A stretch of 64,000 bases of DNA. It comes from Granulicella paludicola. GTDB lineage: Bacteria; Acidobacteriota; Terriglobia; Terriglobales; Acidobacteriaceae. The number at the start of each line of letters is the position of its first letter. The first letter of the stretch is position 1. The stretch is taken from contig NZ_JAGSYC010000025.1 in assembly GCF_025685545.1 (NCBI RefSeq), positions 620,001-684,000 on the forward strand, given 5' to 3'. Below, piece after piece: positions 44,864 to 52,953 of the stretch. The notes below the pieces were generated by a model. That model was not told the DNA's origin. It searched no databases and saw nothing but the letters and a program-made list of their open reading frames with translations. Both the position numbers and the translations under genes were made by a program.

Positions 44864-45149
44864 CGACGGCGTCCGCTTCTACATAGGGTTTCAGGATGGG
44901 CTTGATGAGATTGCGCGTACAGAGGTCGACCTTCGCGCCCAGCAGGTCTTCAAGTTGTAGATGCAGACCGGCGATGTCCAGCAAACTGAGCTTCTTCTCC
45001 GGGTCATAGTCAGCCATTAAATCCACATCGGAGGCCTCGTCGGCCTCATTGCGCGCCGTTGAGCCGAAGAGCGCGAGGTGCAGGATGCCTTCGGCCTGTA
45101 GCTCAGGCGCGTGCTGGCGGAGTTTGGCGAGAACCTCGTCGCGGCTCAT
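44853..45149 (-). CDS. mntA: MntA-like nucleotidyltransferase antitoxin
   Basis: A 98-residue minimal nucleotidyltransferase. The catalytic signature GS-x10-DxD is exact (GSTARNEADEASDVDLMADY). The C-terminal LLGAKVDLCTRNLIKPILKPYV is the usual ending (VDLV...LKP). Together with the overlapping HepT gene it forms a type VII-like toxin-antitoxin pair in which MntA modifies HepT. About 75 bases upstream lies a duplicated fragment of the gene at 44196-44501. Confidence 0.88.
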   Translation of the reverse strand: MSRDEVLAKLRQHAPELQAEGILHLALFGSTARNEADEASDVDLMADYDPEKKLSLLDIAGLHLQLEDLLGAKVDLCTRNLIKPILKPYVEADAVDAF

Positions 45150-45223
45150 GCGTTTAGTCTAGATGAACTTCGTTGGGTTTTGTTGCAACCGTCGGCAGAG
45201 GCGCAGCTTGGTACTCAGGAAAC

Positions 45224-45246
45224 CCAGAGTTCGGTGTGGAGGTCAT
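45224..45246 (-). repeat. Duplicated gene start flanking mntA-hepT
   Basis: CCAGAGTTCGGTGTGGAG at 45224-45241 is identical to 44472-44489, the start of the gene at 44196-44501. Both copies continue to gtcatg, but this copy lacks 7 bases (ttgagag) and cannot encode the same protein. The two copies bracket mntA-hepT. Confidence 0.8.
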
Positions 45247-45249
45247 GAT

Positions 45250-45618
45250 TCATCGTTTCGTGATCAATTTGGTGGCGAAACGTTCTGCAAGCCCGTGCAC
45301 CGAGACCTGCTCTCCACTGATTGATGCGATGCCATCTGGCGACATCCTCCAGGGCTCGCACTTATCTTCAGGTGCGATTTGATTCCAGCTTCCTTCGCCG
45401 GAGTGAGGATCTAGCCAGACACTCAAATATCCGCCCCAATCACCACCCTCTGTTGTGGCAATGAACTCCTGCGGCAAAATCTCTTCGACCATGGGCCGTT
45501 TCAAAAAGCCACTAGCCTCCAGATCACTAAGGCGAGAGCGCAACTTAGCCACCAGCTCATTCCAGAGCGCTACTAACGCATCTCGGTGTTGATCGGGCAA
45601 ATCAGCAGAGTAGGGCAA
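45250..45618 (-). CDS. Hypothetical protein
   Basis: Unrecognised 122-residue protein. The N-terminal half is helical (HRDALVALWNELVAKLRSRLSDLEASGFL) and the C-terminal half rich in Trp/Gly (TTEGGDWGGYLSVWLDPHSGEGSWNQIAPEDKCEPW), perhaps a small beta domain. Start 45618 lies 14 bases after the nuoD stop, so it is probably cotranscribed with nuoD. Base composition is less GC-rich than nuo genes on both sides. Confidence 0.6.
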   Translation of the reverse strand: MPYSADLPDQHRDALVALWNELVAKLRSRLSDLEASGFLKRPMVEEILPQEFIATTEGGDWGGYLSVWLDPHSGEGSWNQIAPEDKCEPWRMSPDGIASISGEQVSVHGLAERFATKLITKR

Positions 45619-45632
45619 AAGGTTTCACCGGA

Positions 45633-46916
45633 CTACCGATCGATAGCTCCGAGCACTACGTCAATTGAGCCGATGACTGCGACTACGTCCGCGATCAGCT
45701 GTCCCTTGCACATGGTCTCCAATGCCTGGAGGTTGGCAAAGTCGGCGTTGCGCATGTGGACGCGGTAGGGCTTGGTGGTGCCGTCCGAGACGACGTAGTA
45801 GTTCATCATGCCGTGCGGAGCTTCGACCGAGCTGGTGGCTTCGCCTGCCGGGACTGCGAAGCCTTCGGTGACGATCTTGAAGTGATGGATGAGGGATTCC
45901 ATCTGGGTCTTCATCTGCTCGCGGTCGGGAAGGATGATCTTCGGCGCGTCGGCGACGATGCGGCCTTCGGGCATGCCGTCGAGCGCCTGGAGGCAGATCT
46001 TGACGCTCTCGCGCATCTCGTCCATGCGGACGAGGTAGCGGGCCCAGACGTCGCAGCCGTTGGAGACGGGGACGTTGAACTTGAACTTCTCGTAGCCCGA
46101 GTAGGGCATGTCGCGGCGGACGTCGAAGTCGATGCCGGAGGCGCGCATGGGCGGGCCGCTGACGCCGAGAGCGATCGCCTGCTCCGCGGTGAGTTTGCCG
46201 ACGCCCTGGAGGCGCGACTTCCAGATGGGGTTGTTGTTGAGGAGGCCTTCGTACTCGGCGATCTTGGAGGGGAAGTCGGCGAGGAAGGCGCGGATGTCCT
46301 TGATCATGCCGGATGGCATTTCAAGGGCGACGCCGCCGATGCGGACGTAGCTGGTCATCATGCGCTGGCCGCTGACAGCCTCGAAGATGCGCAGCAGGGC
46401 TTCGCGCTCGCGGAAGCAGTAGAGGAAGACGGTGAGCGCGCCGATATCCATGGCGTGCGTGCCGAGCCAGACGAGGTGCGACTGGATGCGCGTGAGCTCG
46501 TTGAAGAGGACGCGAATGTACTGCGCGCGTTCGGGGACTTCGAGTTCGAGGAGCTTTTCCACGGCCAGGGCGTAGGCCGTGTTGTTCGTCATCGGACACA
46601 GGTAGTCGATGCGGTCGGTCATCGGCGTGACCTGGTTGTAGAACTTGGCCTCGCAGGTCTTTTCGATGCCGGTGTGCAGGTAGCCGATGTCGGGCGCGAG
46701 GGAGACGATGGTTTCGCCGTCGATCTCCAGCACGAGGCGAAGAACGCCGTGCGTGGACGGGTGCTGCGGACCCATGTTCAGGATCATCGTGCTTTCGCTC
46801 ACCGGGTCGGAGCCTTCGGGACGGTGATGCGAGGTGGACTCGCGGACGACGTCTTCAACGCCGGGGATCAACATGTCTTCTGCTGTGATTTCGTCAAGCT
46901 GTTCGATAGGAGACAT
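45633..46916 (-). CDS. nuoD: NADH-quinone oxidoreductase subunit D
   Basis: Quinone-site 49-kDa-type subunit, 427 residues. Signatures: MGPQHPSTHGVLRLVLEIDGE, PDIGYLHTGIEKTCE, DRIDYLCPMTNNTAYALAVEKL, the quinone-pocket region and C-terminal SVEAPHGMMNYYVVSDG...VIGSIDVVLGAIDR. The N-terminal ~40 residues form a short extension. It starts 1 base after the nuoC stop and is separated from nuoE by the small-gene island. Confidence 0.97.
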   Translation of the reverse strand: MSPIEQLDEITAEDMLIPGVEDVVRESTSHHRPEGSDPVSESTMILNMGPQHPSTHGVLRLVLEIDGETIVSLAPDIGYLHTGIEKTCEAKFYNQVTPMTDRIDYLCPMTNNTAYALAVEKLLELEVPERAQYIRVLFNELTRIQSHLVWLGTHAMDIGALTVFLYCFREREALLRIFEAVSGQRMMTSYVRIGGVALEMPSGMIKDIRAFLADFPSKIAEYEGLLNNNPIWKSRLQGVGKLTAEQAIALGVSGPPMRASGIDFDVRRDMPYSGYEKFKFNVPVSNGCDVWARYLVRMDEMRESVKICLQALDGMPEGRIVADAPKIILPDREQMKTQMESLIHHFKIVTEGFAVPAGEATSSVEAPHGMMNYYVVSDGTTKPYRVHMRNADFANLQALETMCKGQLIADVVAVIGSIDVVLGAIDR

Positions 46917-46917
46917 A

Positions 46918-47424
46918 TTAGCGGTAGCCCTCCACGGGGTAGTCCTTGCGCAGCGGATGACCTTCCCAGTTCTCCGGCATCATGATGCGGGTGAGGCCGG
47001 GGTGGCCGGTGAAGGGAACGCCGAAGAGGTCGAAGACCTCGCGTTCGTAGAAGTTGGCGGAGGGCCAGACGCCGGTAACCGAGGCGATGGACTGGCCTTC
47101 GTTGAGGCGGGCGACGACGCGGATGCGCTGCTTGAGCTTGTACGAAAGCAGCGAGTAGCTGAGCTGGAAGCGGGGCTCGGCGGGGTACCAGTCGACGGCG
47201 GTGACGTCCTCGAAGAAGACATAGCTGGCGGCCTGGGCGGCCTTGCAGGCGGCGACGATGGTCTCAGGCGCGACGGTGAGGGTGAGTTCCTTGCGATCCC
47301 ACTTGGCGTCAACGATGAGATCGGCGAGGCCCTGGATAGCGGCGTGGTCGGCGAGCGCAGCGGTGACGGCCTCTTTGCCGAAACAGGCCTCGGGAGTCGC
47401 AGGGTTGATGATCGGGTCAGACAT
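46918..47424 (-). CDS. nuoC: NADH-quinone oxidoreductase subunit C
   Basis: Connecting 30-kDa-type subunit, 168 residues from MSDPIINPATPEACFG. The family block is near the C-terminus: SVTGVWPSANFYEREVFDLFGVPFTGHPGLTRIMMPENWEGHPLRKDYP. Reading further upstream enters a repeat and overlaps nuoA, so ATG 47424 is used. The 74 bases between it and nuoA hold only a repeat where nuoB is expected. Confidence 0.95.
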   Translation of the reverse strand: MSDPIINPATPEACFGKEAVTAALADHAAIQGLADLIVDAKWDRKELTLTVAPETIVAACKAAQAASYVFFEDVTAVDWYPAEPRFQLSYSLLSYKLKQRIRVVARLNEGQSIASVTGVWPSANFYEREVFDLFGVPFTGHPGLTRIMMPENWEGHPLRKDYPVEGYR

Positions 47425-47441
47425 ATCTTCTCTTCTCTGAA

Positions 47442-47480
47442 AGCAGATTCCCCTTCGACTTCGCTCAGGAGAATGACAAA
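47442..47480. repeat. Hairpin repeat at the nuoB position
   Basis: agcagattccccttcgactt then cgctcaggagaatgacaaa. A mixed family A/B copy filling the short nuoA-nuoC gap. Confidence 0.7.
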
Positions 47481-47498
47481 TCGATGAGGTTGTGCGGC

Positions 47499-47909
47499 TT
47501 ACAGATCGCCGCGGCTGCTTGTGTTGGTCCAGTCGAGGATGCCCTTCTTCCAGACATAGAAAAGACCGACGGCGACGAAGCCGAGGTACACAACCATCTC
47601 CCAGAAGCCGAAGAGACGCTGGCCGGTGATGGTGTGGAGCTGGCGGTAGATGACGGCCCAGGGCATTATGAAGACGGCTTCGACGTCGAACAGAATGAAC
47701 AACATGGCGACCATGTAGAACTTGACGGAGAAGCGTCCGCGGGCGTCGCCCACGGGATCCATACCGCACTCGTACGCGCCGAGCTTGACCTTGGTGCGCT
47801 TGTGTTTGCCGATGAAGAAGGACGCAGCGACCATGCCGCCGGCCATAGCCAGAGCGACCAGGATCTGCAGCACGAGAGGGATGTATTGCCAGATGTAGTG
47901 AGTTTGCAT
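47499..47909 (-). CDS. nuoA: NADH-quinone oxidoreductase subunit A
   Basis: Three-helix membrane subunit, 136 residues from MQTHYIWQYIPLVLQI at 47909. Family signatures: KLGAYECGMDPVGDARGRFSVKFYMVAMLFILFDVEAVFIMPWA (conserved Cys loop and Asp/Glu of helix 2). First nuo gene of the cluster. Confidence 0.96.
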   Translation of the reverse strand: MQTHYIWQYIPLVLQILVALAMAGGMVAASFFIGKHKRTKVKLGAYECGMDPVGDARGRFSVKFYMVAMLFILFDVEAVFIMPWAVIYRQLHTITGQRLFGFWEMVVYLGFVAVGLFYVWKKGILDWTNTSSRGDL

Positions 47910-47987
47910 GGCCAGTCTTGAGTGTAGGAGCGTAGCGGTCAAGAATCAAGGGACGGCATCCACAGGGGATAGCGTCCGACGGAAAAG

Positions 47988-48929
47988 CTAGAGCAAAGTG
48001 CTGTACCAGGCGATAAGCGGAGCGCCGAAGAGGGTTGCGACGAGCCCTCCGATGCAGAGGAAGGTGCCAAGCGGTAGCTGCGTGGTGGCATTGGCTTTTC
48101 CGCGAGCCATCAGCGTCACGGCAAATAGCGAGCAGAGGACCACGCCGACGAAGAGGGAGAGCATCGCTGGCCAGAAGCTGAGGAAGGCGGCGATCATCGC
48201 GATGAGTTTCACATCGCCCAGCCCGAGGCCTTCGCGGCCGCGTAGCTTCTGATAGAGGAAGCGGATCAGCAGCAGGAGGCAGGCTGCGGCGGCGACGGAG
48301 GCGAGCCAGCCGAGGACGATGTGCTCGGGGCCGGTGAGGATGAGATTGCCCTTGTCGACGGTGCTGCCCGCGCTGGTGATCGGGTTCTTGCCGTGCAGCA
48401 TGACATCGCCTTCCTTGGGGCCGAGGAAGATGATTTGACAGCAGGTGAGGAAGAAGCCTATCGCTATGCCGGGTGTGGTGAAGGCGTTGGGAAGCGTGTG
48501 GGTGCGCCAGTCCATGACGAGCAGACCGATGAGAAGGAAGCCGAGAATGAGAGCGGCGATGCCTGCGATAGATTGATCGGCGAGGTGTTCAGTTTGAAAG
48601 GCTGGCACTTGCTCGTGGAGTACGTTGAGCAAACGGGCGTTGAAGACGGCGGCTACCAATGTGAACCAGATCGCGGTGGCGAGTTCCACCGCCGGATAGC
48701 GCCAAGAGATGCTCTCGCCGCAATCCCGGCACCTTCCGCGCAGCAGTATCCAACTGAGAACAGGGATGTTGTCGTACCAGCGGATCGTTTTGCTGCAATG
48801 GGGGCAGTGGGAGCGGGGGTGCCAAAGGCTCTCGTGTCGCGGCAGGCGCGCGATGCAGACGTTCAGAAAGCTGCCGAAGAGCAGACCAAGGACGAAGGCG
48901 ACGATCTCGAACACGAGCGGAGACATCAT
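47988..48929 (-). CDS. Prepilin peptidase (type IV leader peptidase, A24 family)
   Basis: Membrane aspartyl protease that cuts and N-methylates type IV prepilins or pseudopilins. The N-terminal domain has FGSFLNVCIARLPRHESLWHPRSHCPHCSKTIRWYDNIPVLSW with the four-Cys zinc motif (CPHC...CRDC). The catalytic aspartates are in LVMDWRTHTLPNAF and GREGLGLGDVKLIAMIAAFL. About 313 residues, slightly longer than usual because of a ~50-residue loop between the aspartates. Start: ATG 48929 or 48926; a TTG at 48938 is also in frame. Confidence 0.92.
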   Translation of the reverse strand: MMSPLVFEIVAFVLGLLFGSFLNVCIARLPRHESLWHPRSHCPHCSKTIRWYDNIPVLSWILLRGRCRDCGESISWRYPAVELATAIWFTLVAAVFNARLLNVLHEQVPAFQTEHLADQSIAGIAALILGFLLIGLLVMDWRTHTLPNAFTTPGIAIGFFLTCCQIIFLGPKEGDVMLHGKNPITSAGSTVDKGNLILTGPEHIVLGWLASVAAAACLLLLIRFLYQKLRGREGLGLGDVKLIAMIAAFLSFWPAMLSLFVGVVLCSLFAVTLMARGKANATTQLPLGTFLCIGGLVATLFGAPLIAWYSTLL

Positions 48930-49139
48930 GAGTCTCAAGTATAGGTTGTGGCGAATGGTTGCCTGGGGACGCGATTCAGGCGGGCGCGGTTATCGTTCTG
49001 TTCTGCTTGGAATTGTGTGCAACTTTGCGGGGGAGGCTGTGTTCTAACAATAGGGAACGGACGGCAACATTGAAAACGTCCTGAACCCAGACCTCGTAGC
49101 GAGAAAGCACGCTCGAGCGAGGTTAGAGGGAGTTGCATC

Positions 49140-49613
49140 ATGCGTTATTTACGCTATTTCGCTTTTCTCGCAGTACTCGGTTTTTTCTTTACGACGGCGC
49201 CTAAGGCGAACGCTCAGGTTTCGGTGGGCATCGGTGTTGGCGGCTATCCGTACGCGGCTCCGGCCTGCAGCTATGGCTACTACGACTACGCGCCGTATGC
49301 GTGCGCTCCGTATGGGTACTACGGCCCTGAGTGGTTCAACGGCGGCCTCTTTATCGGCGCAGGCCCGTGGTATCGCGGCGGTTGGTATGGTCGCGGCGGC
49401 TACGGCTATCGTGGCGGCTACGGTTACCGCGGTGTTGGTGGCTACGGCTATCGTGGTGGATACCGTGGCGGTTACGGTGGTGGCTATCGCGGAGGTTATG
49501 CTGGTGGCGGTTTCCACGGCAATGTTGGTGGTGGCTTCCGCGGCGGCGGCGGTGGTGGCTTCCACGGTGGTGGCGGCGGCTTCCACGGTGGCGGCGGCGG
49601 CGGACATCGCTAA
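49140..49613 (+). CDS. Gly/Tyr-rich secreted repeat protein
   Basis: A 157-residue exported protein. The signal peptide is MRYLRYFAFLAVLGFFFTTAPKANAQ. The mature part starts with a Tyr/Ala/Pro-rich segment (PYAAPACSYGYYDYAPYACAPYGYYG) and then ~90 residues of GYRGG, GGFHGG and GGYGYRGG repeats ending in HR. Such low-complexity exported proteins may be surface or envelope structural proteins. Function unknown. gagggag lies nine bases before ATG 49140. Confidence 0.8.
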   Translation: MRYLRYFAFLAVLGFFFTTAPKANAQVSVGIGVGGYPYAAPACSYGYYDYAPYACAPYGYYGPEWFNGGLFIGAGPWYRGGWYGRGGYGYRGGYGYRGVGGYGYRGGYRGGYGGGYRGGYAGGGFHGNVGGGFRGGGGGGFHGGGGGFHGGGGGGHR

Positions 49614-49633
49614 TCCTCTACCCAAACAGAAAC

Positions 49634-49670
49634 AAAAGACGGTTGCCTGCATGGCAGCCGTCTTTCTTTT
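49634..49670. terminator. Terminator between convergent genes
   Basis: Stem aaagacggttgcc (49635-49647) with ggcagccgtcttt (49653-49665), one G:T pair, loop tgcat, then ctttt. It serves the Gly-rich gene and, with the A-rich left side, possibly the VOC gene. Confidence 0.85.
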
Positions 49671-49682
49671 GTCGGCGAAGAA

Positions 49683-50552
49683 CTATTTTGTGGCTTTGAG
49701 GATGATCTGATTGCCATCGGGATCGGTGAGCAGAAGGTCGTGACTATCCAGTTCGCCTCCACCCTGCTTGAACTCAACCCCTTGCTGCTTCAGTTTCGCT
49801 GCGGCGGTGGAAGTATCGGCGGCTAGAACGATGCGGGAGCGGAAGCCGAGTTCGGCGGACGAGACGAGCTTGATGAACTCGGAGGGATTGCCGGGAAGGG
49901 CGAAGGTGGTCTGCGGGCCGCGTGAGGGCATTCTGGTGGGCGCCTGCGGTATGAAGCCTGCCTTGTCTTTGTAGAAAGCGGCTGCCTCGGCGGGATTGGT
50001 GAAACCGATTTCCACGCCGATGAGGTGGGTCGAGATGCGATCGGGGCCGAGGAACTGGCCGATGGCCTTGGAGTGCATAGAGGCAGGCATGTACTGCGTG
50101 TACTCCATGTTTTGGGGGCCGGTAAGGGTGGCGGGGCCGGGCATGGTGAATAGCAGATTGCCTGCGCCAGCGGTGCGAACGTTGTTCGGAGTGAGGCCGT
50201 GGGCTACGTAGTAGTCGTGCACGGCGGGCAGGTCTCTGCCGTAGAAGCAGACGTGCAGGAACCCGATCTGCGTGTTCTTGTCCTCGACCGGGTAAAGCTC
50301 GAGGTACTGCTGATCGTCGATCTTAATGAAGGCCTCGTAGACTTTGCCCTCGCGCGAGAGCGCAAAGGCGCGGATGAAGCCGAGCTTTTCGTAGTACGCG
50401 ACGGAGGCGTCGAGATCGTGGACGCGGATGGCAACATGGGCGATGCCTGCGAGATCGGCCGAGGGAGTTACGGCAGGCTGCTGGGCGCGGGCTGCGAGCG
50501 GCAGAACGAAGAGACTGAGAAGGGAAGCGGTGAGACGGCGGCGATTCAGCAT
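49683..50552 (-). CDS. Exported VOC (glyoxalase/bleomycin resistance) family protein
   Basis: A 289-residue protein with signal peptide MLNRRRLTASLLSLFVLPLAARAQ and two vicinal-oxygen-chelate domains: the first from about residue 36 (HVAIRVHDLDASVAYYEKLGF), the second from about 167 (LIGVEIGFTNPAEAAAFYKDKAGF) ending HDLLLTDPDGNQIILKATK. Metal-binding His/Glu positions are partly present (HVAIRV, ELYPVEDK). Activity cannot be named. ATG 50552 gives the signal peptide. Confidence 0.85.
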   Translation of the reverse strand: MLNRRRLTASLLSLFVLPLAARAQQPAVTPSADLAGIAHVAIRVHDLDASVAYYEKLGFIRAFALSREGKVYEAFIKIDDQQYLELYPVEDKNTQIGFLHVCFYGRDLPAVHDYYVAHGLTPNNVRTAGAGNLLFTMPGPATLTGPQNMEYTQYMPASMHSKAIGQFLGPDRISTHLIGVEIGFTNPAEAAAFYKDKAGFIPQAPTRMPSRGPQTTFALPGNPSEFIKLVSSAELGFRSRIVLAADTSTAAAKLKQQGVEFKQGGGELDSHDLLLTDPDGNQIILKATK

Positions 50553-50660
50553 CGTGGTTGGGCACTCTCCGGTGAAGATTGTAGAGGGCTGGGTGGACGG
50601 TTGTCGCTGGCATGAGGCTGGGCCGCAACGGTGAGGCGCGCATTCGCATAGAGTGGAGAG

Positions 50661-51131
50661 ATGGATCTGGTTGCACTGCGTCGAACGTGGGGCGCGTACT
50701 TTTCGGCCACGGCACCCCCTGTTGCGAGGATTACGTTGCCCTTTGGCTTGCTGTCGCTGGTGTTGTGCGCGGTCTTTGCGGCCCACACCTGGTGGACGTT
50801 CCGGTCCTTCGCGCGGATCTCGGCAACTGTGACGGAGAATGTTTCGACGCAGAATGCGCAGGGAGAGGTGGTGTCGGTCACCCATCTGCGGTTTCAGCTG
50901 CCGGGCGGAAGGATCGTGAACTTCATCGACCCCGTCCGCAGTGACGATCCCAGCTTCGCTACGGGCGAGGTTGTGCCTGTGATCTATCCGGCTCAATCGC
51001 CCGAGTCCGCGCAGGTAGCTACGGTGTGGCGACTCTATTTTGTGGCTTGTGTGTTCGGAATTATCGGCATCGTTCTGGCTGATGTCGGCTTGATTCTGGG
51101 GCGCGTTCGCAAGAGGACTGTGCGCGCCTAG
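50661..51131 (+). CDS. DUF3592-like membrane protein
   Basis: A 156-residue protein with two membrane helices (about 27-45 and 122-145) enclosing a small soluble beta domain with SATVTENV...GRIVNFIDPVRSDDPSFATGEVVPVIYPAQSPE, the pattern of DUF3592. A relative lies at 54611-55099. Its stop overlaps the convergent porin stop. Function unknown. Confidence 0.7.
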   Translation: MDLVALRRTWGAYFSATAPPVARITLPFGLLSLVLCAVFAAHTWWTFRSFARISATVTENVSTQNAQGEVVSVTHLRFQLPGGRIVNFIDPVRSDDPSFATGEVVPVIYPAQSPESAQVATVWRLYFVACVFGIIGIVLADVGLILGRVRKRTVRA

Positions 51132-52585
51132 AAGTCAACGTGGGTGCGGACGGTGAAGATTTCGACCGGGCCACGGGCCTGGTTGTAGCCGGGGTGCGCG
51201 ACGAGCTGGAGATCGAAGGCAGTGAAGAGTCCGCGCCAGTTGTGAGCGGTGTAGTACGTCTCGAGGATGTCTTCGCGCGCGTAGCTTAGAGCGCCGTCGC
51301 CGAGGATGAAGCCGAGTCCACCGAGCGCGAGGTACTGCTGGTGGTCGCGCTTGATGGCGTTGGAGATGCCGACGAGGCCGACCTTGTCGTTGGTACGTCC
51401 CCAGTGGGCGCCGGAGATGTCGCCGCCGAGTTCGAAGGTCTGATCGACCTCGGTGTAGGCGTAGCTTTCGTGCTGGCCTTCGTTCCAACCGAAGCGGCCG
51501 AACACGCGGACGTCCTGCGTGAGTTCCTGCTCGAAGTTCAGGCCGATACCGTACTTCATGGTGACCTGTTCGGCGTGTTGCGTGATGCTGGGTGTCGCGC
51601 TGGTCTGGCCGATGGAGCGTTCGAAGATAGCGATCTTGTTCTGATCGCGGTAGTCGCCCATGTTGGCATGATTGACGAAGCCGAGCAGGCGTACCGTGCC
51701 CTTGCGATCGGCAGCAATCAGGCGTTCGGGCAGGAAGGCGAAGGGCGTCTTGCGGTATTCGAGCTCGACGTTCTGACCGCTGGCGCGGTGCAGGTTCCAT
51801 TGCAGGTCGATGCCATTAGCGACGGTGGGCATGAGGCCAAGAACGTAGCGCGCGGACCAAAGCTTGTCGTCATACTCGGCGACGGCGGCGTAGGTGTAGC
51901 CGCGCGTGTCGGCGGCGTAGTCCCAGGCGCCATTGTTGTCGGCGGTCCAGTTTAGGAACTGCAGGTGCGAGTCGGAGCCGGGGCCGCTGATGTCCATGAC
52001 GTCGGGCATGCTGAGCTTGCCAACGCGGAGGTCAAGGCGGCGCTCCGGGACTTTGGTGGCAAGCGAGAACTGCGTACGTGGCTGGTCGACCATCTTGCTG
52101 GTGAAGCCGATGGTCTGGTGCAGCTGTACGCGGGCGATGTAGGGCTTGGAGCCGAGCGTAGGGTTGCGCACGACGTCGAGGTTGCTGAAACCAGCGAGAC
52201 CGAGGGCTTCGGACATGCCGCGACCGCCTGCGGATTCGATGTCGAAGATGCCGTCGAGCTCGAAGCGAGGATCGGCGATCAGCTGAAAGCCACCGTAGAT
52301 CGTGCCGACGAGCGAGGTTTTGTATTCACCGCGCGCCAGGAAGGAGTTGGTGCCTTCATACGGCGAGTGGAAGCCGGGATGCGACTGGAAGACGATATTG
52401 GCCTGCCCGGAGAGCAGGTAGCGCGCGGTGTCAGGATGCGGAAAGACGGTGAGCTGCGGCGCTGGAGCTTCCGGAGTTGGGACAGGGGCGGTTGCGGCGG
52501 CGTCCTGCTGGGCGCGGGAGGGCGTTACGCAGAGAGCGCAGAGAAGGAGGACGAGAGGTGAGAGACGGCCAGGTGTCTGAGGCAT
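51128..52585 (-). CDS. Carbohydrate porin, OprB-like
   Basis: A 485-residue outer-membrane beta-barrel with signal peptide MPQTPGRLSPLVLLLCALCVTPSRAQ. The chain has alternating aromatic strands and the terminal block LQLVAHPGYNQARGPVEIFTVRTHVDF, which matches the OprB family ending (NPGYNxDRGPV...R.H.xF) and ends in Phe as outer-membrane proteins do. Likely passes sugars. Its start overlaps the 3' end of the small gene at 52525. Confidence 0.85.
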   Translation of the reverse strand: MPQTPGRLSPLVLLLCALCVTPSRAQQDAAATAPVPTPEAPAPQLTVFPHPDTARYLLSGQANIVFQSHPGFHSPYEGTNSFLARGEYKTSLVGTIYGGFQLIADPRFELDGIFDIESAGGRGMSEALGLAGFSNLDVVRNPTLGSKPYIARVQLHQTIGFTSKMVDQPRTQFSLATKVPERRLDLRVGKLSMPDVMDISGPGSDSHLQFLNWTADNNGAWDYAADTRGYTYAAVAEYDDKLWSARYVLGLMPTVANGIDLQWNLHRASGQNVELEYRKTPFAFLPERLIAADRKGTVRLLGFVNHANMGDYRDQNKIAIFERSIGQTSATPSITQHAEQVTMKYGIGLNFEQELTQDVRVFGRFGWNEGQHESYAYTEVDQTFELGGDISGAHWGRTNDKVGLVGISNAIKRDHQQYLALGGLGFILGDGALSYAREDILETYYTAHNWRGLFTAFDLQLVAHPGYNQARGPVEIFTVRTHVDF

Positions 52586-52854
52586 CGGTCGTGGAGGCTT
52601 TCTGTGACTGTACGGAGCGAATGTAAGAGTGAGATGAATGGCCCGCCAAGGAGGAGTTTCCCGATGACGGGCCGGAGTAATTCAGAGTCTTCAGAGACAG
52701 CGGAGCTGTCGTTGAGCGGCATCCAGATACCGGCGAGGGGGCAGCGTTCGTCGCCGGTTTCTACAAAGCGACGGGTGATCAGCATGGTGCGGATCGGACG
52801 GGTCGGGGTTGGGATGGTTTCCTTCCTGCGAAGCGGATTGCGAAAGAGGGTCAT
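52525..52854 (-). CDS. Small hypothetical protein divergent from the RcnR-like regulator
   Basis: Unrecognised 109-residue protein (MTLFRNPLRRKETIPTPTRP...). The segment ITRRFVETGDERCPLAGIWMP looks like real protein; the last ~25 residues overlap the porin start and may not be conserved. ggaaaggag lies about eight bases before the ATG at 52854, a strong site. It reads away from the regulator gene, with the operator at 52924-52942 between, so it may be the regulated target. Confidence 0.5.
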   Translation of the reverse strand: MTLFRNPLRRKETIPTPTRPIRTMLITRRFVETGDERCPLAGIWMPLNDSSAVSEDSELLRPVIGKLLLGGPFISLLHSLRTVTESLHDRCLRHLAVSHLSSSFSALSA

Positions 52855-52923
52855 GGGGAATCTCCTTTCCGGCACGGGGTGCCTCAGATGTTTCGGCGCG
52901 GTTCGGCTGCGTCGTGGATATAG

Positions 52924-52942
52924 TATACCCCAGTAGGGTATA
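52924..52942. promoter_or_regulatory. RcnR/FrmR-type operator
   Basis: Inverted repeat TATACCC-cagta-GGGTATA (52924-52942). On the other strand it reads TACTGGGG followed by TATA, close to the TACT-G-tract-AGTA half-sites bound by RcnR/CsoR/FrmR repressors. It lies directly before the regulator's start and in the divergent promoter region. Confidence 0.75.
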
Positions 52943-52953
52943 TGGAGGGAATG

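Noticed and set aside
37301-47909. nuoB or nuoI hidden in another frame or as short fragments
   Set aside because: The gaps at their expected places are under 80 bases, and no CxxCxxC-type NuoI or NuoB-like sequence was found in any listed frame of the cluster.
52604-52936. 110-codon plus-strand frame opposite the small minus-strand gene
   Set aside because: Its end runs into the operator, it lacks a ribosome site, and the minus-strand frame has a strong one.
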